A stretch of DNA of 64,000 nucleotides, taken from NCBI GenBank assembly GCA_946811185.2, contig OX328109.1, positions 2,542,001 to 2,606,000 on the forward strand, in the 5' to 3' direction. Each line of letters starts with the position of its first letter. Positions within the stretch are counted from its first letter, which is position 1. Below, piece by piece: positions 12,657 through 25,274 of the stretch. Both the position numbers and the translations under genes were made by a program. The notes below the pieces were generated by a model. That model saw only the letters and a list, made by a program, of their open reading frames with translations, was not told the DNA's origin and searched no databases. This stretch comes from Hippopus hippopus. Taxonomy: Eukaryota > Mollusca > Bivalvia > Cardiida > Cardiidae.

Positions 12657-13329
12657 AAATATAAATTTTCTTGACTAAGGACAAAGCAATTGGAGCTCTT
12701 TCTATTTGCAGGGATCTAAATATCTAACTGATTAGAATAGCTATGACTAGCTTTCATTAATACTTTATGTCAAAGATATTCATAATACAGAATGTCAGTC
12801 CAGACGCACCCCCTTGTTGATTGGAAAGCTGTGTAGCCCGGTCTTGTCACTCACAAGACCTTCCTTAGTGCATTAATACATTGTTTCCTCCTTATCTGTT
12901 TGCAAGTCTTTGAAATCTTATCACAGTTTGTTCTTTTACTTATATCTTACTATTTTGTCAATGTAACCTAACCACTGCTTGTTCTTTTGTTTTGTTAAAA
13001 CTTGTATTTCACCTGTTTAGCTCAGCTGTTTTTGAAGAAAACATGCTCCTTTTTTGACTTAAAATTTTCACTGAAAATCAAGCAACTGCAGTCGAGTGTT
13101 GGCAACTACATGCAGTGCTCTAACATCTTATTGTTTTGGAAGCTTCTGTGCAACAAAATCACTGCCTGTTCTCTTGTTTTAATTTTACTTGTATTTCACC
13201 TTGTTATGAGCTACCTAAGTTTTGTCTTCATGAAATAGATGCCAGCTTTATGTTATGTCTGTTTGATTAGCTTTTGCGTAATCTTGATAACAGCTTTGTT
13301 AGTGTGGAGGCTAGCTTAGCTCACATATT

Positions 13330-13385
13330 TTTAGCTCACCTGAGCATAAAATGCACGTTTTGTGCACTTTAGAGCCCACATTTTC
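13330..13385 (+). repeat. Fragment of the TTTTTAGCTCACCTGAGCA repeat
   Basis: Matches the first ~20 bp of the repeat at 36606, then a GCACGTTTTGTGCACTTTAGAGCCC hairpin. Too short to classify. Confidence 0.5.
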
Positions 13386-13469
13386 AGTCAGATACTCATG
13401 ATAATATCTTGGACAAGTTTAAAATTTAGTCATTTCAAGTCAAAAAGAAGGTCACTTTGACAAATAATT

Positions 13470-13735
13470 TGACAACAGGAGGTCCAGGGTTCGATCCCCG
13501 GCTCGACCAAGTTCTTTCCTTGGATTGATGACAGTCATTGGGACAGGATTCATTCCTCTCCCACAGCTGCCATTGTTTCGACAATGGATAAGTTGGAAAG
13601 CAGCCAGTGGCTTGGAAAAAATATTGTGCGGAGTACTGGTAACAGAAACTCCAGGAAATTATTCACTGGCCGCCACAATATAATTGAAATAATGTTGAAA
13701 CCAGCATTAAACACCAAACAATCTATCAATGGATA
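13470..13735 (+). mobile_element. tRNA-derived SINE, 5'-truncated
   Basis: B-box GGTTCGATCCCC, then the same body as the SINE at 3278: GATTGATGACAGTCATTGGG, AAAGCAGCCAGTGGCTTGGA, AATAATGTTGAAACCAGCAT. The A-box is missing. Confidence 0.82.
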
Positions 13736-13764
13736 AATAATAGAAAAACCTTGTGTGCCCTTTA

Positions 13765-13855
13765 GTGGTTACCAGCATTTCCCCTTTTTCCAGCATATTT
13801 TCAAAAGCCTTCTTAGTCACGGTCATTCAAAGGTGGGATCATGTGATAAGGGGTT
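13765..13855 (+). mobile_element. Family A MITE fragment (R half)
   Basis: Starts inside the palindrome (TGGTTACCAGCATTTCCCC) and ends GTGATAAGGGGTT. Confidence 0.8.
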
Positions 13856-13880
13856 CAGCCTATTACTGCATAATCATAAG

Positions 13881-14085
13881 TTTTTATGACCCTGACAGAG
13901 AGAGTTTTTGAAAACATTATGGAAAAAGGAGAAAATGCTGGTGTAACCAGCATTTTTTCCTTTTTGCACAATGTTTTCTGTCCTTTCATAGACAGATCCC
14001 ATAATTTGAGCCACATTTGATTTGTCATCTGTAAGTTCTTTCATGGCAGACAAGCTCAAAAAACTTTTTCTATGTTAAAGGGTTA
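13881..14085 (-). mobile_element. Family A MITE
   Basis: Core tip expanded to GGTGTAACC. L arm ends GTTAAAGGGTTA. Confidence 0.88.
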
Positions 14086-14161
14086 CTAGTATATGATGAA
14101 ATTTTTCAACAGCAACCTTCTATTAGCAATCTTATACATAATTGCAAATTGATACCCCAGG

Positions 14162-14395
14162 GGTCTTGCATGACTCAGTGGTAAAGTGAATGACTTGTAA
14201 ACCTGGAGGCCCAAGGTTTTAGCCTCACCAGAAGCACTGGATTTTTTTTTGAGGTAGTAACCTTTGGCAAGACTCTGCAGTGCCCTAGCCTAGTACTTGT
14301 AAAACCCATGACATACATGAAAGTGTGATCTGTTGCCATGATATAACTGAAATAATGTTGAACGTGGTGTAAAACACCATTCAATCAATCAGTCT
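14162..14395 (+). mobile_element. tRNA-derived SINE, second subtype
   Basis: Head GGTCTTGCATGACTCAGTGG (A-box), degenerate B-box AAGGTTTTAGCCTC, body ending GATATAACTGAAATAATGTT and CAATCAATCAGTC. It shares its 3' tail with the 3278 subtype but has a different head. Confidence 0.8.
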
Positions 14396-14703
14396 ATGAG
14401 CAGTCTTATATATCATAGCAAATTGCTCCTCATTTTCCCTGGAACATTTTCTATTACAGTTCAAGAAAAGCATGTTCCTTTCCTTCACCTGTCTCTTTGT
14501 ATCACATTAAGAATTTGGTTGATCTAAAAATGGCATGTACAGTCATGTGTCAACAAATAACACCGTTTATCATTGCTTGGACTTGATTTGGAAGTTATTA
14601 GTGTATCTATCATTTCAAATTGAAGTGTTATCCAAAATTTATTTTGTAAATAACTCATGGCTTTTGTGAATGTATTTTGTTAACTGTAAGGTTATATGTG
14701 TGT

Positions 14704-14941
14704 TTAGCTCTTTACCACACAACCCAGAGTTCTGAGTACCTTAAAAGAGAAGGCTTCTGAAAACGTTGTGGGAAAAAGAGAAAATGCTGGTAACCAGCAT
14801 TTTCTCCTTTGCCCACAATGTTTTTTTAGAAGCCTTCTCTACATTATCAAAGACAAATTTTATCATTTTAGCCAAATTTAAATTGTTGTCAGTAAGTTTC
14901 AATTTAGGCAAGTCTACTTTTGAGTCATGCGGTAAAGCGTA
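14704..14941 (-). mobile_element. Family A MITE, full length
   Basis: R arm with ACCACACAACCCAGAGTTCT, perfect GCTGGTAACCAGC tip, L arm to GCGGTAAAGCGTAA. Confidence 0.9.
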
Positions 14942-15281
14942 ACTGTAGGGTTAGAAATACATTTGAGAAATAATCTTTTGTTGGTAAGGACTGCCTGCTG
15001 CTTTAAGTAAACTGTTATTGCTGATGTTTCTGTTGAAGGAATGATAAATAGTAACTGGTGATACTTTCTAATAATTATGTTTATATGAGTGTGTATGTTG
15101 CACATATTTTGATAGATTTTCTGAAAAAATTAATCAGCTTTCTTACTGTAAATATTTTTGTATAATCATTGTCACTGTATATGTTAAACAAAAGTGTAGA
15201 CAGTATACTTCGGAATAGAATCAGCAGACTCTTCTATTACCCTTTATGAAATGATAGAGACTCTGCTATACCGAGAGCTTT

Positions 15282-15438
15282 TGCAAAATATTGAATGTGG
15301 CCCAATTAATGATCTTACTTTTGAGCGGTTAGAAGACATTTATGGAAAAGGAGAGGAAGCATTTTCTCCTTTTCCTGCAATGATTTGAAAAGTTGTTTTG
15401 CTGAGGGTCATTAAACATGTTATTGTTTGGTTGTAGGG
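15282..15438 (+). mobile_element. Family A MITE, degraded
   Basis: The inner L arm (ATGTGGCCCAATTAATGATC) and R arm survive. The central tip is deleted (GGAGAGGAAGCATTTTCTCC). Confidence 0.75.
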
Positions 15439-15804
15439 ATTGTTTTATATAGGGTAAATACACAATGCCTTTTGATATAGATCATGTTCTCTTATGACAT
15501 TATTTGTAAAATAATTAAACTAAAACTGTTGAACAGTTATTAAATTCTGAATCATAATTTTCTAAATACCTCTTTATTTAATTATGAATGATACCCTTAT
15601 TGGAATTCTAGTTAAGCAGATGTATTCCAATCCTGAATTTTCTTACTTAAACCCATGTTGAAGAGGATTCATTTGACTTGTCTCATTGAGACAATCTTAA
15701 TGTCTACCAAAAGCATAGGCTTTTAAGAAATTCCTAAAAAACTCAAGAAAATATTATTCTTCACACCTCAATATACCACCTTTGTTTGTCTGTATGTCTG
15801 GTAA

Positions 15805-16131
<327 letters not shown>

Positions 16132-16296
16132 TAATATTCATCCGCCATTCATAAAAACAAAGTTAATACCAACTATTTATGGTACTTCATGGCGGTAGGT
16201 CTTTATAATAATTATATATAAGAAGTTTTGTGATGTAAATATTGACAACTTTACAGCTGTCACAAGTCAGAGACATGAAATACTGTACTATTAAGT

Positions 16297-16525
16297 TTAA
16301 CCCTTTACCAAACGACAAAATTTTAGCCTCTATCAAATTGAAAGCATGTGCAGACGACAATTCAAATGTGGCTCAAATGATGAAATTTGTCTTTGATAGG
16401 GTGGAAAACATTGTAAGAAAAAGAGAAAATGCTGGTAACCAGCATTTTCTCCTTTTCCCACAATGTTTTCAAAAGCCTCTTTGCTCAGGGTCGTTAATAT
16501 TCGGGATTAAAGGTTTAATGGTTAA
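16297..16525 (+). mobile_element. Family A MITE, full length
   Basis: TTAA at both ends; right end altered to GTTTAATGGTTAA. Confidence 0.93.
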
Positions 16526-16721
16526 AATTTCTAATTACTTGTTCATTGACAGTGTTGGCCATAATTTTGTGGAGGAAATTTTTTTTTACTTTCCTTCAAA
16601 TGTAGATCTATAGAAAAGAAGAAAATTCTGGTGATCACCATTTTCTCTATTTCAAGGACATTTTTAACATTTGATTAGCATTTTGATCTTTCATCTTCAT
16701 TGCTTTCAATGATATGGAGCC

Positions 16722-16950
16722 TTAACTCTTTGCCAAACAGCAAAATTTTGGACTTGTCCAAATTCAAAGCATTTGCAGACGACAAATCAAGGGTGGCTCA
16801 AATGATGAAACTTGTCTTTGATAGGGTAGAAAACATTGTGGGAAAAGGGGAAAATGCTGGTTAGCAGCATTTTCTCCTTTTCCCACAATGTTTTCAAAAG
16901 CTCTCTTCTTCAAGGTCGTTAAAAGTTGGGATTGTGTTGTAAAGAGTTAA
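16722..16950 (+). mobile_element. Family A MITE, full length
   Basis: TTAACTCTTTGCC to GTAAAGAGTTAA. The tip is GCTGGTTAGCAGC. Confidence 0.93.
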
Positions 16951-16965
16951 GTTTTTTTTTTTCTG

Positions 16966-17195
16966 TTAACTTGTTCCTAAATGACAAGATTTTTGACTAG
17001 ACCAAATTGAAAGCATATGCAAACAATTAATTAGATATTCCTTAAATGATGATTTCTCTCTTTTATAGAAGTAGGAAACATTGTGGAAAAAGGAGAAAAT
17101 GCTGGTTACCAGGATTTTCTCCTTTTTCCACAGTGTTTTCAAAAGCCTTCTTCCATCGGGTTGTAAAAAGACGGGATTGTGTGCTAAAGAGTTAA
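16966..17195 (+). mobile_element. Family A MITE, full length
   Basis: Begins only 16 bp after the previous copy; ends GTGCTAAAGAGTTAA. Confidence 0.9.
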
Positions 17196-17230
17196 AAGAG
17201 CATTTGTCAAGGTTTTGACCACAGATGGGA

Positions 17231-17371
17231 TTTGCATGTGAAAAGTTAGAAAATATTGTGGGAAAAGAAGAAAATGCTGGTAACCAGCATTTTCTCCTTT
17301 TCCCATAATGTTTTCAAAAAGCTTCCTGTCTCAGGCCTGAAAAAAAATCATTATTGTTTGGCAAATGGTTA
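17231..17371 (+). mobile_element. Family A MITE, L arm truncated
   Basis: Starts at GCATGTGAAAAGTTAG, with a perfect core tip and R arm to GGCAAATGGTTA. Ends 46 bp before the next exon. Confidence 0.85.
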
Positions 17372-17390
17372 CTTATGTCAAGCAGTCTAA

Positions 17391-17615
<225 letters not shown>

Positions 17616-17807
17616 GGACCCGAACTGTCCGCCCTGGATTGAGGGAGAAAAATTTATAAAACCAAAGTAGACCCGAAGTTGAATCAGAATTTTTTTGACT
17701 CGGCGACTGCTAAAAATATATACAGGTAATTTTTTATGTTGGCAATAAGGATAAACCGAAGTAGACCAATAAGTTAAATCAGAATTTTTGACTTGAAGAA
17801 TGCTAAA

Positions 17808-17813
17808 AATAAA
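17808..17813 (+). promoter_or_regulatory. Candidate polyadenylation signal for the long-tail transcript
   Basis: AATAAA 193 bp after the read-through stop. Such hexamers occur by chance in AT-rich DNA, so this is weak. Confidence 0.3.
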
Positions 17814-17938
17814 TACAGGTAACTTTTATAAAAGTCAGCAATAAGGATAAAATGTCAGTTAGAAAAATGTTGTTCCGGGGATATAAGAATTTGAGGAATC
17901 TTTGTGACCAATTATCATAAGAAAAGTTTTAACCCTCT

Positions 17939-18103
17939 CACAGAATTCAGAGTTTTTAACGTCCTTGAAGAAGAAGGCTTTTGAAAACATTGTGAGAAAA
18001 GGAGAAAATGCTGGTAACCAGCATTTTCTCCTTTTCCCACAATGTTTTCCAAAGACTTCTTTCTGAAGGTCAATGAAACTTGGGATTGTGTTTAAAGGGT
18101 CAG
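17939..18103. mobile_element. Family A MITE, two R arms
   Basis: Left arm reads CAGAGTTTTTAACGTCCTTGA and the right arm AAGGTCAATGAAACTTGGGA. Both are R-type, so the element is a complete foldback lacking any L arm. Confidence 0.85.
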
Positions 18104-18299
18104 CTTACGCAAGTTACACAAAGAAATATTTCAAAGACAGGAGGATGTCTCATATACAGTGTGGAAAACCTGGTGGGGAAAGGATTCATTGCTTGTAATA
18201 TGCAATTGCTCCTTTCCCTGCAAGGTTTCAAAAGCTTTGACAAAATAGTGGTGCAAAAGAGGTATATGTATTTGTATGGTACTGGTTTCAAATTTAATG

Positions 18300-18515
18300 C
18301 TGATAGAACACGAAGAAAAAGGTTGCAACAGGATAGATGCCTCTCTTGGTGCTGATCATTGTTTTGACTATGGTTATGTGGGAAAGCAGCCAGAGGTGTG
18401 GGAGGAATATTTTGCGAAGTACTGGAAAAAGGAAATTCCAGGAAAGCCTGGATAGGTTCACTAACTGCAGCAGTATAACTGAAATAATATTGAAAATCAG
18501 TCAATACATCAATAA
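18300..18515 (+). mobile_element. SINE 3' body
   Basis: GCTGATCATTGTTTTGACTA, AAAGCAGCCAGAGGTGTGGG, AGTATAACTGAAATAATATT and CAGTCAATACATCAAT match the 3278-type body. The tRNA head is not recognisable; 18104-18299 is a degraded stretch with weak family A core similarity. Confidence 0.7.
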
Positions 18516-19082
18516 AAAGGAATGGTCGGATAAGATACTAAGCGTTATCTTTTTTTTATTTTTAAACTTTAGAAATGTATGAAAAAGAAAAAAGAATTGG
18601 CATTAAAATAGATGAAAAAATAAAGGATGAATTACATAGATGTTGCTAGGTTGAGGATTTCTCAATAAGATTTTGAGGTTCACATACGCACTTCTTTAAA
18701 GGTATCAAGAATCACTTTAAAGAGGTTTTTTTTCGCGATTCTAAGTTATCACCATTTACTTTTAACATTTAAAAGAGAAAAAGAATCTGCTTAGCATTTA
18801 CAAGGAAAAAAAATATTTGCATTTTGACGTTTTAATTGAAGACTAGTTCGAGTTGCCAAATATCATAAAGTTCCGTTTGCTGTGCCCGTGTGGCCAAGAG
18901 TGCAATACTCATGGAAGTTACGAATTATTCCCGTTTTTTGACCCCCCCAACCCCCGGTGTGTCCAAGATTTTTTCTCAGTGTTACATCTCCCTTGTTGAG
19001 TTATTCCAAAACCACTAAATCTTTCTCTCTCTAACAAAGGTGATATAAGTTCATGTTACATGTTAATTAGATTGAATTTGAT
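18516..19082. other. No recognised feature
   Basis: AT-rich with scattered short homopolymers and a C/G-rich patch (ACCCCCCCAACCCCCGG at ~18940). No coding signal seen. Confidence 0.5.
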
Positions 19083-19310
19083 TCTTGACCAAAGGAAAAC
19101 AATTTTTACTGGTCCAAAATGAAAGCATTTACAGACTATAAATAAAATATCGCTAAAAAGCTGAAATTTGCCATTGTAAGGGTAGAAAACATTGTGGAAA
19201 AGCAGAAAATGCTAGTTACCAGCGTTTTCTCCTTTTCCCCCCACAATGTTTTCTTTTACCTTCTTTGCCAAGGTTGTTAAGACTCGGGGATTGTGTGGTA
19301 AACTATTTAA
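19083..19310 (+). mobile_element. Family A MITE
   Basis: L arm diverged; core with an extra CCCC run; ends GTGTGGTAAACTATTTAA. Confidence 0.85.
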
Positions 19311-21249
19311 ATTCTCAGTTTTCTACAAACATGTTGCCATGTTATACACTTTCACTACCTATAGGACTGCGTAACATCAGCATAATCACGAGGAGTAGAT
19401 GTCTTTTCTGTCTTGTGGAAGACTGCTTTTGAAAACATTGCGGCTTAAGGAAAAATTGCTACTCATCAGCATTTTCTGTCTTTGAAATAAGGTTTTCACT
19501 TGTTAGCCTTTTTGTGCTCCTCGATTTTTAGATCTCTGTTTCAATTTTGAGTTGGCATTTTATAAATTTTCAACAATAAAAGAAACTATGATTTCACATG
19601 ATAGAGTAAACCATATTTTATGTATGAGAAAATGTTTAAGAGCTGTGTACATTCAAGATAACCATATTTTGGTGATGGTTTTAAGCTAAAATAACTGCAA
19701 AGGTTGGGTTACAAACTGTGTTCATGAATTGTGTCGATTTATTGCACATAGTATCTTTCTTAGTATTTTAACTCTTGTAGTGCCTGATCAGACTGAACAG
19801 AGAGTGCAGTTTGATCTTGAATCAATTCTGAAAAGTATTTTGTGAGATGGAGGGCAGGAAATAGCCCTGAAATTGCAATATTTAGACCTTTACTACTAAG
19901 TGAAAGGATTTAATTTTATTTTTTGGGCACTTTAAAGCTTTAACGATATAAAAATATTTGTGGAATAGAGGGGTACCGGTATTTATTTTTTTTGATATCT
20001 AATCAATTCACATCCAACAAAAAATGTGGGGAATGGTGGTGTGTTAACATGGTGAGATGTTTGTAGAAAATGGTGTACTTATTGGTTATTATATTTATAG
20101 ATAAATTATACATAGATAAGTGCAAAGGTAAAAGGAGCGTTTGACAGTACAGACTTAATGATGGAGTTTTGTCTACATGAATAAAGAAAATTTTTTGACA
20201 GTTGTAATACCTGGCTTTGAAGAACATAGTGAGATGTATTTTCAAGCATTACAATGATTCTATAAATGTATAAATGAATAAAAAGATAAATAGATAAGTA
20301 AATCTCAGACTGTGATATACAAATTTTCTTGCTATACACATTGTGGAGAGTGTAGAACACAATCATATTGTACATAATTCTGGTTTGGGATCTTCATCGT
20401 TTTGCATTTTCTTAGATGCTCTGACCTAAATTTTTATGTTTGGTCAAGATTAAAGGCACTGATGTTACTACAGTCCGATATACTGTCAAAGGCTCTTTCT
20501 TGCTTTCCTGCACTATTTACTTGAGTTATTTAAGCAGAATTAGATGACTATATAATGATTGTATACAAACAACATGGTACAAGCTCTAGTTTCTTATACA
20601 ACCAGAAAATAGTTATTAATCTCTCTGTCAGTGTAACAGAAGAAAATTTTATGGTTCTAAAACTAAATTTTATAATTTCTCTATAAGATACATAAAGAAA
20701 AGATAGGCTTGCAGTAACAATGAACTTTGTAAACAGCTTATAATGTTAAATTTTAACAACTTGTAAGGCATAAAGATGAATTTTGTGTAGAATTTCCATG
20801 GTTTAAATAATTTCAAGATTTAACTTATACATAGATACGAAGATGTTTTTTTTTTTATTCTTATTTTTTTTTTCTTATCTTTCAATGATGTCTTTGAACT
20901 GTATTACTGAACCTTGTTATTTGAACTGAGGAAAGGGAAAATGGCAATAATTAAACAATCTAGATAATGCAGAAAACTTTATCTTTTCTAGTAGTTTGTT
21001 TTTGGAAAAAAATAGAAGAAATTTAGACTTTTTTTTTTTTAAAGAAATCAGCAACATTAAAACAAAAAAATCAGTACAGAAATGGTGTAAATATAAATAC
21101 TGTGTGTGTTCCGTTTAGAATCAGGGTTTTCGTATGTGTCTATTTTTCCCGTCACTAGCGTCCTTGTAAACTACCTGTAAAGATGTGACAGTGAGCTCTA
21201 TGTACGTGTGTACATGTGTGTGTGTGTATGTCTGATATGTCAGTGCGTT
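19311..21249. other. AT-rich stretch, a diverged family B piece
   Basis: 19430-19500 shows a faint family A core. 19765-19943 resembles family B (TTAACTCTTGTAGTGCCTGA...GGGCACTTTAAAGC...TTTAAC). The rest is AT-rich, with T-runs at 20845-20875 and a short TG repeat at 21214-21230. No coding signal. Confidence 0.5.
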
Positions 21250-21473
21250 TTGACCCTTTACCAGATGACAAAATCTTGGATCCGTCCAAATTGAAGGCAT
21301 TTTCAGACAACAAAAAAAAAGTCACTCATATGATGTAATTATTCTCTGAAAGAGTAGAAAAACTGAGGGAGAAAGAGAAAATGCAGCATTTTCTCCTTTT
21401 CCAGCAATGTTTTTAAATGCTTTTTTTTTCTACAAGGGTTGTTTAAACTCAGGTCTGTTTGGTGAAGGGTTAA
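21250..21473 (+). mobile_element. Family A MITE, full length
   Basis: TTGACCCTTTACCAGATGAC to GGTGAAGGGTTAA. The core tip is shortened to ATGCAGCAT. Confidence 0.9.
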
Positions 21474-21550
21474 TATGGGGCCCATTCCAAATCCCAGTGT
21501 CTCATCCCATCATTCTCTGACTCATAAACTTTTTACCTTTCATCAAATAG

Positions 21551-21722
21551 TCCCGAGTTATGACAACCCTAAAGAAAAATGGTTTTGAAAACATTGTAGG
21601 GAAAGAAGAAAATGCTGGTAACAAGTGTTTTCCACTTTACCCACAAAGTTTTCGACCAGTCCAGCCACATTTATTTTGTTGTCTGCAAATGCTTTCAATA
21701 TGGACAAGGCTTAAATTTTTCA
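21551..21722 (-). mobile_element. Family A MITE, ends missing
   Basis: R arm CCCGAGTTATGACAACCCT and L arm TTTTGTTGTCTGCAAATGC are clear. Both TTAA termini are lost. Confidence 0.82.
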
Positions 21723-24700
21723 CACAGGCATCAGGAACTAGTTAAAATGATTCATAGGAAAGGAATTTTAAGTAAAGGAAAAAAAAAAATTATTTTTTTT
21801 AATTTTCTTCAAAAAAGGATTAATTAGAAATATGACCAGGTTTTTTTTTGTCAGCATAGGAAGCTTTAAATGTAAACAGTGTTGTATCTAGACAATTTTG
21901 TGGCTTTTTGTTCAAATTTGTGAGCAGTAGATATTACTATTTTCTGATCCATTTTGTTTGAGCCCCTGATCTACACTGTTTGTGAAAAAGACCTGAAGTT
22001 ATGCAAAGCCAGCTAGAGGCTGTCATTGGTTACCCATAGAACCAGACAAACTCATTACGCTTAAAGTCTGAATTTTTGTTGTACATGTATAGATTTTTTA
22101 AAGGATAATAATTTGTTGCTTATTTCATGGAAACAAAAAGAAACTAAAAAAAGCATCTAGTTTATATGTAAATTTTAATTTATTTGTGTTTCAAACACTT
22201 GTAAGAAGATCAACTTCCAAACCACTGTAAATACAAAAGCTAGGTTTTGTAGATACATTGGTTTATCCTCTGTCCAGTTGTAGACCAAATTGACAGTGAA
22301 AAAAATTGTAATTCAGTCTAGTTTTTTGTATACACTTATTGTTTTATTTAAAATTGGTCAAAAACCATGTTCATGAATCTAAAGAAAAAAATATATTTTG
22401 GACCTGTTACCTTGTACCTGTCTACAGCAAATATCAAAGCACTGACGTTCCTGAAAGTCAAAATTAATCAATTCTGTTAATCAAGCAACAAAACATGTAA
22501 AATATTGAAGATACCTCTGAATTTTTTATGACACTTAAAGATATCACTGAATTTTAGTAGATTGTATTTATCTCAAATTGCAAAATAGACTGAAGAGTCA
22601 TCAGTATCAGTGAATGCTGTAAGAAACTTACTGTACACAGTTTGAAAATATTGTGTATATATATATCTGTTTAAAAAACTAAATATTAAAATGCATCAAA
22701 AGAAATCATAATTTTCTTATTTGTAGTACAAATATTACTCTGCCTGCACCTGATTTCTTCACCTAGAACATTTAGATATATAAAATGTTCCATGTCAAAG
22801 CTATTCAGGCTATGAAAAATAAGCTGGAATTTTGCAAATTTATTGTTATTTGGCTGAGGGTATTTTGCTAAATACTGGACAGTGTGAATATTAGATAAAC
22901 ATATCACAATTTACCTTCCTCTTATTTCCTTTTCCTTGGCAGTATTGAAATGCAAGTTATGGATAATTTTGTCAATGTCTCTAGGCATAGATAGTAGGGG
23001 AGACAAATAGAGAGTCTTATATAAAGTGGTGTTTTATTCACTGTCAACTTGGTTATTTGTATTTTTGTTACAGAGAATACTCTAGGTTTAAAGAAAAATT
23101 GTACTTTTGGTTTACAGCACAACTGGCAGCTTTAGAAATGAAATAGGTCAGATTTTTGTACAACATAGAATGGTGTAGATTTTGTATGAAAACTGTATTT
23201 GGAAAATTTGATATTTATTCTTTTTTGAATGATCAGTTTTTTTGTTTATTTTACAACATTTGTAGTGATAGAATTAACAATGACAACACTTTCACAAGCA
23301 AAAATGCATTGCTTTCAAATTTGGCTTTTCACACTTTTATAGAATTGTCAAACAAGATGGTTTTTTTGATGTTTATTCCCTCCAAGAATTTTACTTTACA
23401 TATTAAACTTTTTACAGTATGATGATTATTTATCTTTATTTCATTCTGGTATATTAAAGGGCACAAGTTTGATGGCAATTGCAAATTTTGTCTGAGAAGG
23501 AATAATTTATTGCTATGTTAGATATGTCTTACTGTGTTGGAAACCATTCTCTGTGGATTAAGCTATCTAGGTTTTCTTAGCTGTATTATTTTTTAAATTT
23601 ATTAAACATGCTTTTTAAGTTAGCGTGATGTCTAGAGACTAAAACCAAGTTGAAGAATCTTGCGCATAAAAATAATGCATACATTATTATAAAAAATGCA
23701 TAAAATATTCTTTGGTTTGAAAATAATATGGCGTGTTTTCCCGTTCAATTCTGTTGAGATAAATGTCTTATTTTTACCCTGTTTATAAGCTCCCTGAGTT
23801 ATTTATTTTATTTTATTTACGTTTTGGCCCATGACCTGCATGAAATGTTTCATTACATTATTGTTTCAGAAGAGGCATGCCATTCACCATCACTAGATGT
23901 AGTTGCTTTTAGTTGGCAAATATTATTTTGTGGGGAATTTCGTTTTTCTGTAAGATAAGTAAGACCAGTAGAATTTCTATATTTGAAAAGGACACATCAA
24001 AATACCAACCCCTTTCCTAATAAAGAAATCTGGACGTCAAGAATATTTAAAAACAGCATTTATGAGCAGAGGGATGGGATAAACAAGAGAAAAAATGTGA
24101 AAGGCAAAATCTGTGGTTGATTGAAACTGTTAGTAGTCTGCCCTTATCATTTTCACCTCATGACATTAACCAGCCATCATACATAGACTATACAGACAAC
24201 TACTTGTACTGGCTATTTATAGGCCTAGTACTATCCTTATTGTGAGTGACCCACTGAAATAATGGATAGAAAGGAAATTATTGATTCTGAATTACACTGA
24301 AAGCATTCTGAGAAAAAGAGGGATTACTTGTGAAAAGCAAATCACTATTTTTTCCACAATATTGTAATGGCTACATGTATAGACTGCAGGGGATTAAAAG
24401 TTTTAATTGTCAGTTATGATACAGGAACACCCAACTTGGACATAAATGGATTAGCATCAATCATGTGAATTAGTTAAATCCTTTGACATTGTCCGAATTT
24501 CCTTAACTACCTTTGGTAAATTTTGGAGTCTGACCTCAAAGAGAAATGAAATGAAATATTAATTTTTTTTAGTTTAACTGCATGCTTTAGGATGAAAAAT
24601 TTTTTGACTCTGAAATTCGGAGCTTTCATAAAAAACAATGATCCTGAATGCCAGATAGGCAGCAACGCAAAATGATTCAACTTGGTTTTAACCTCCGATA

Positions 24701-24844
24701 ACTTTGTCATGACTTTGATTGATAGTTAACATACATTCCACTGCACAGCTTTTGAGAAATTTGCCTGCAATGCTGTAAACCAGTGTAAATTTTTTGTGAA
24801 ATGCGTGTTTGTATCCTACAACCAAACAATTCTTTTTTTTTTTT
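21723..24844. other. Longest MITE-free stretch of the window
   Basis: About 3.1 kb of AT-rich DNA with no family A, B or C copy and no coding signal. It lies inside the putative terminal SERCA intron or 3' untranslated region. A short TATATATATC run is at ~22656. Confidence 0.5.
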
Positions 24845-25034
24845 AAACAAAGATGAAGAAGTAGGCTTTGAAAACAACGTGTAAAAAAAGAGAAATTGCC
24901 GGTTACTGCCATTTCTCGTTTTCACACAATGTTTTCTACACCATCAAAGACAAATTACATCTTTCATCATGAGCGCATAGAATTTGTTGGATGCAAATGC
25001 TTTCAAGCTTGACCAGTCTACACTTTGTCTGATG
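24845..25034 (-). mobile_element. Family A MITE, diverged
   Basis: Core GAGAAATTGCCGGTTACTGC, L arm with GATGCAAATGCTTTCAAGC; ends eroded. Confidence 0.8.
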
Positions 25035-25038
25035 TTGA

Positions 25039-25274
25039 TTACACTCTATACAAGATAACAAAATTTTAGAGTTGTCCAAATCAAACACATTAGCAGACTA
25101 CAAATTGAATGTTGCTCAAATGATGGTCTTCAAAGATGTTTTTACGAGGGTAGAAAACATTTTGGGAAAAGGAGAAAATGCTTATTACCAGTATTTTCTC
25201 CTTTTCACACAGTTCTTATGGAAGCCTTTTTCCTTCAGGCTGTGAAAACTGGGGATGGTATGGAAAAGGGTTAA
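25039..25274 (+). mobile_element. Family A MITE
   Basis: Directly follows the previous copy, in opposite orientation. Ends GGAAAAGGGTTAA. Confidence 0.87.

Noticed and set aside
18100..18504. 134-residue minus-strand frame
   Set aside because: Spans a family A-like remnant and a SINE body; no protein features.
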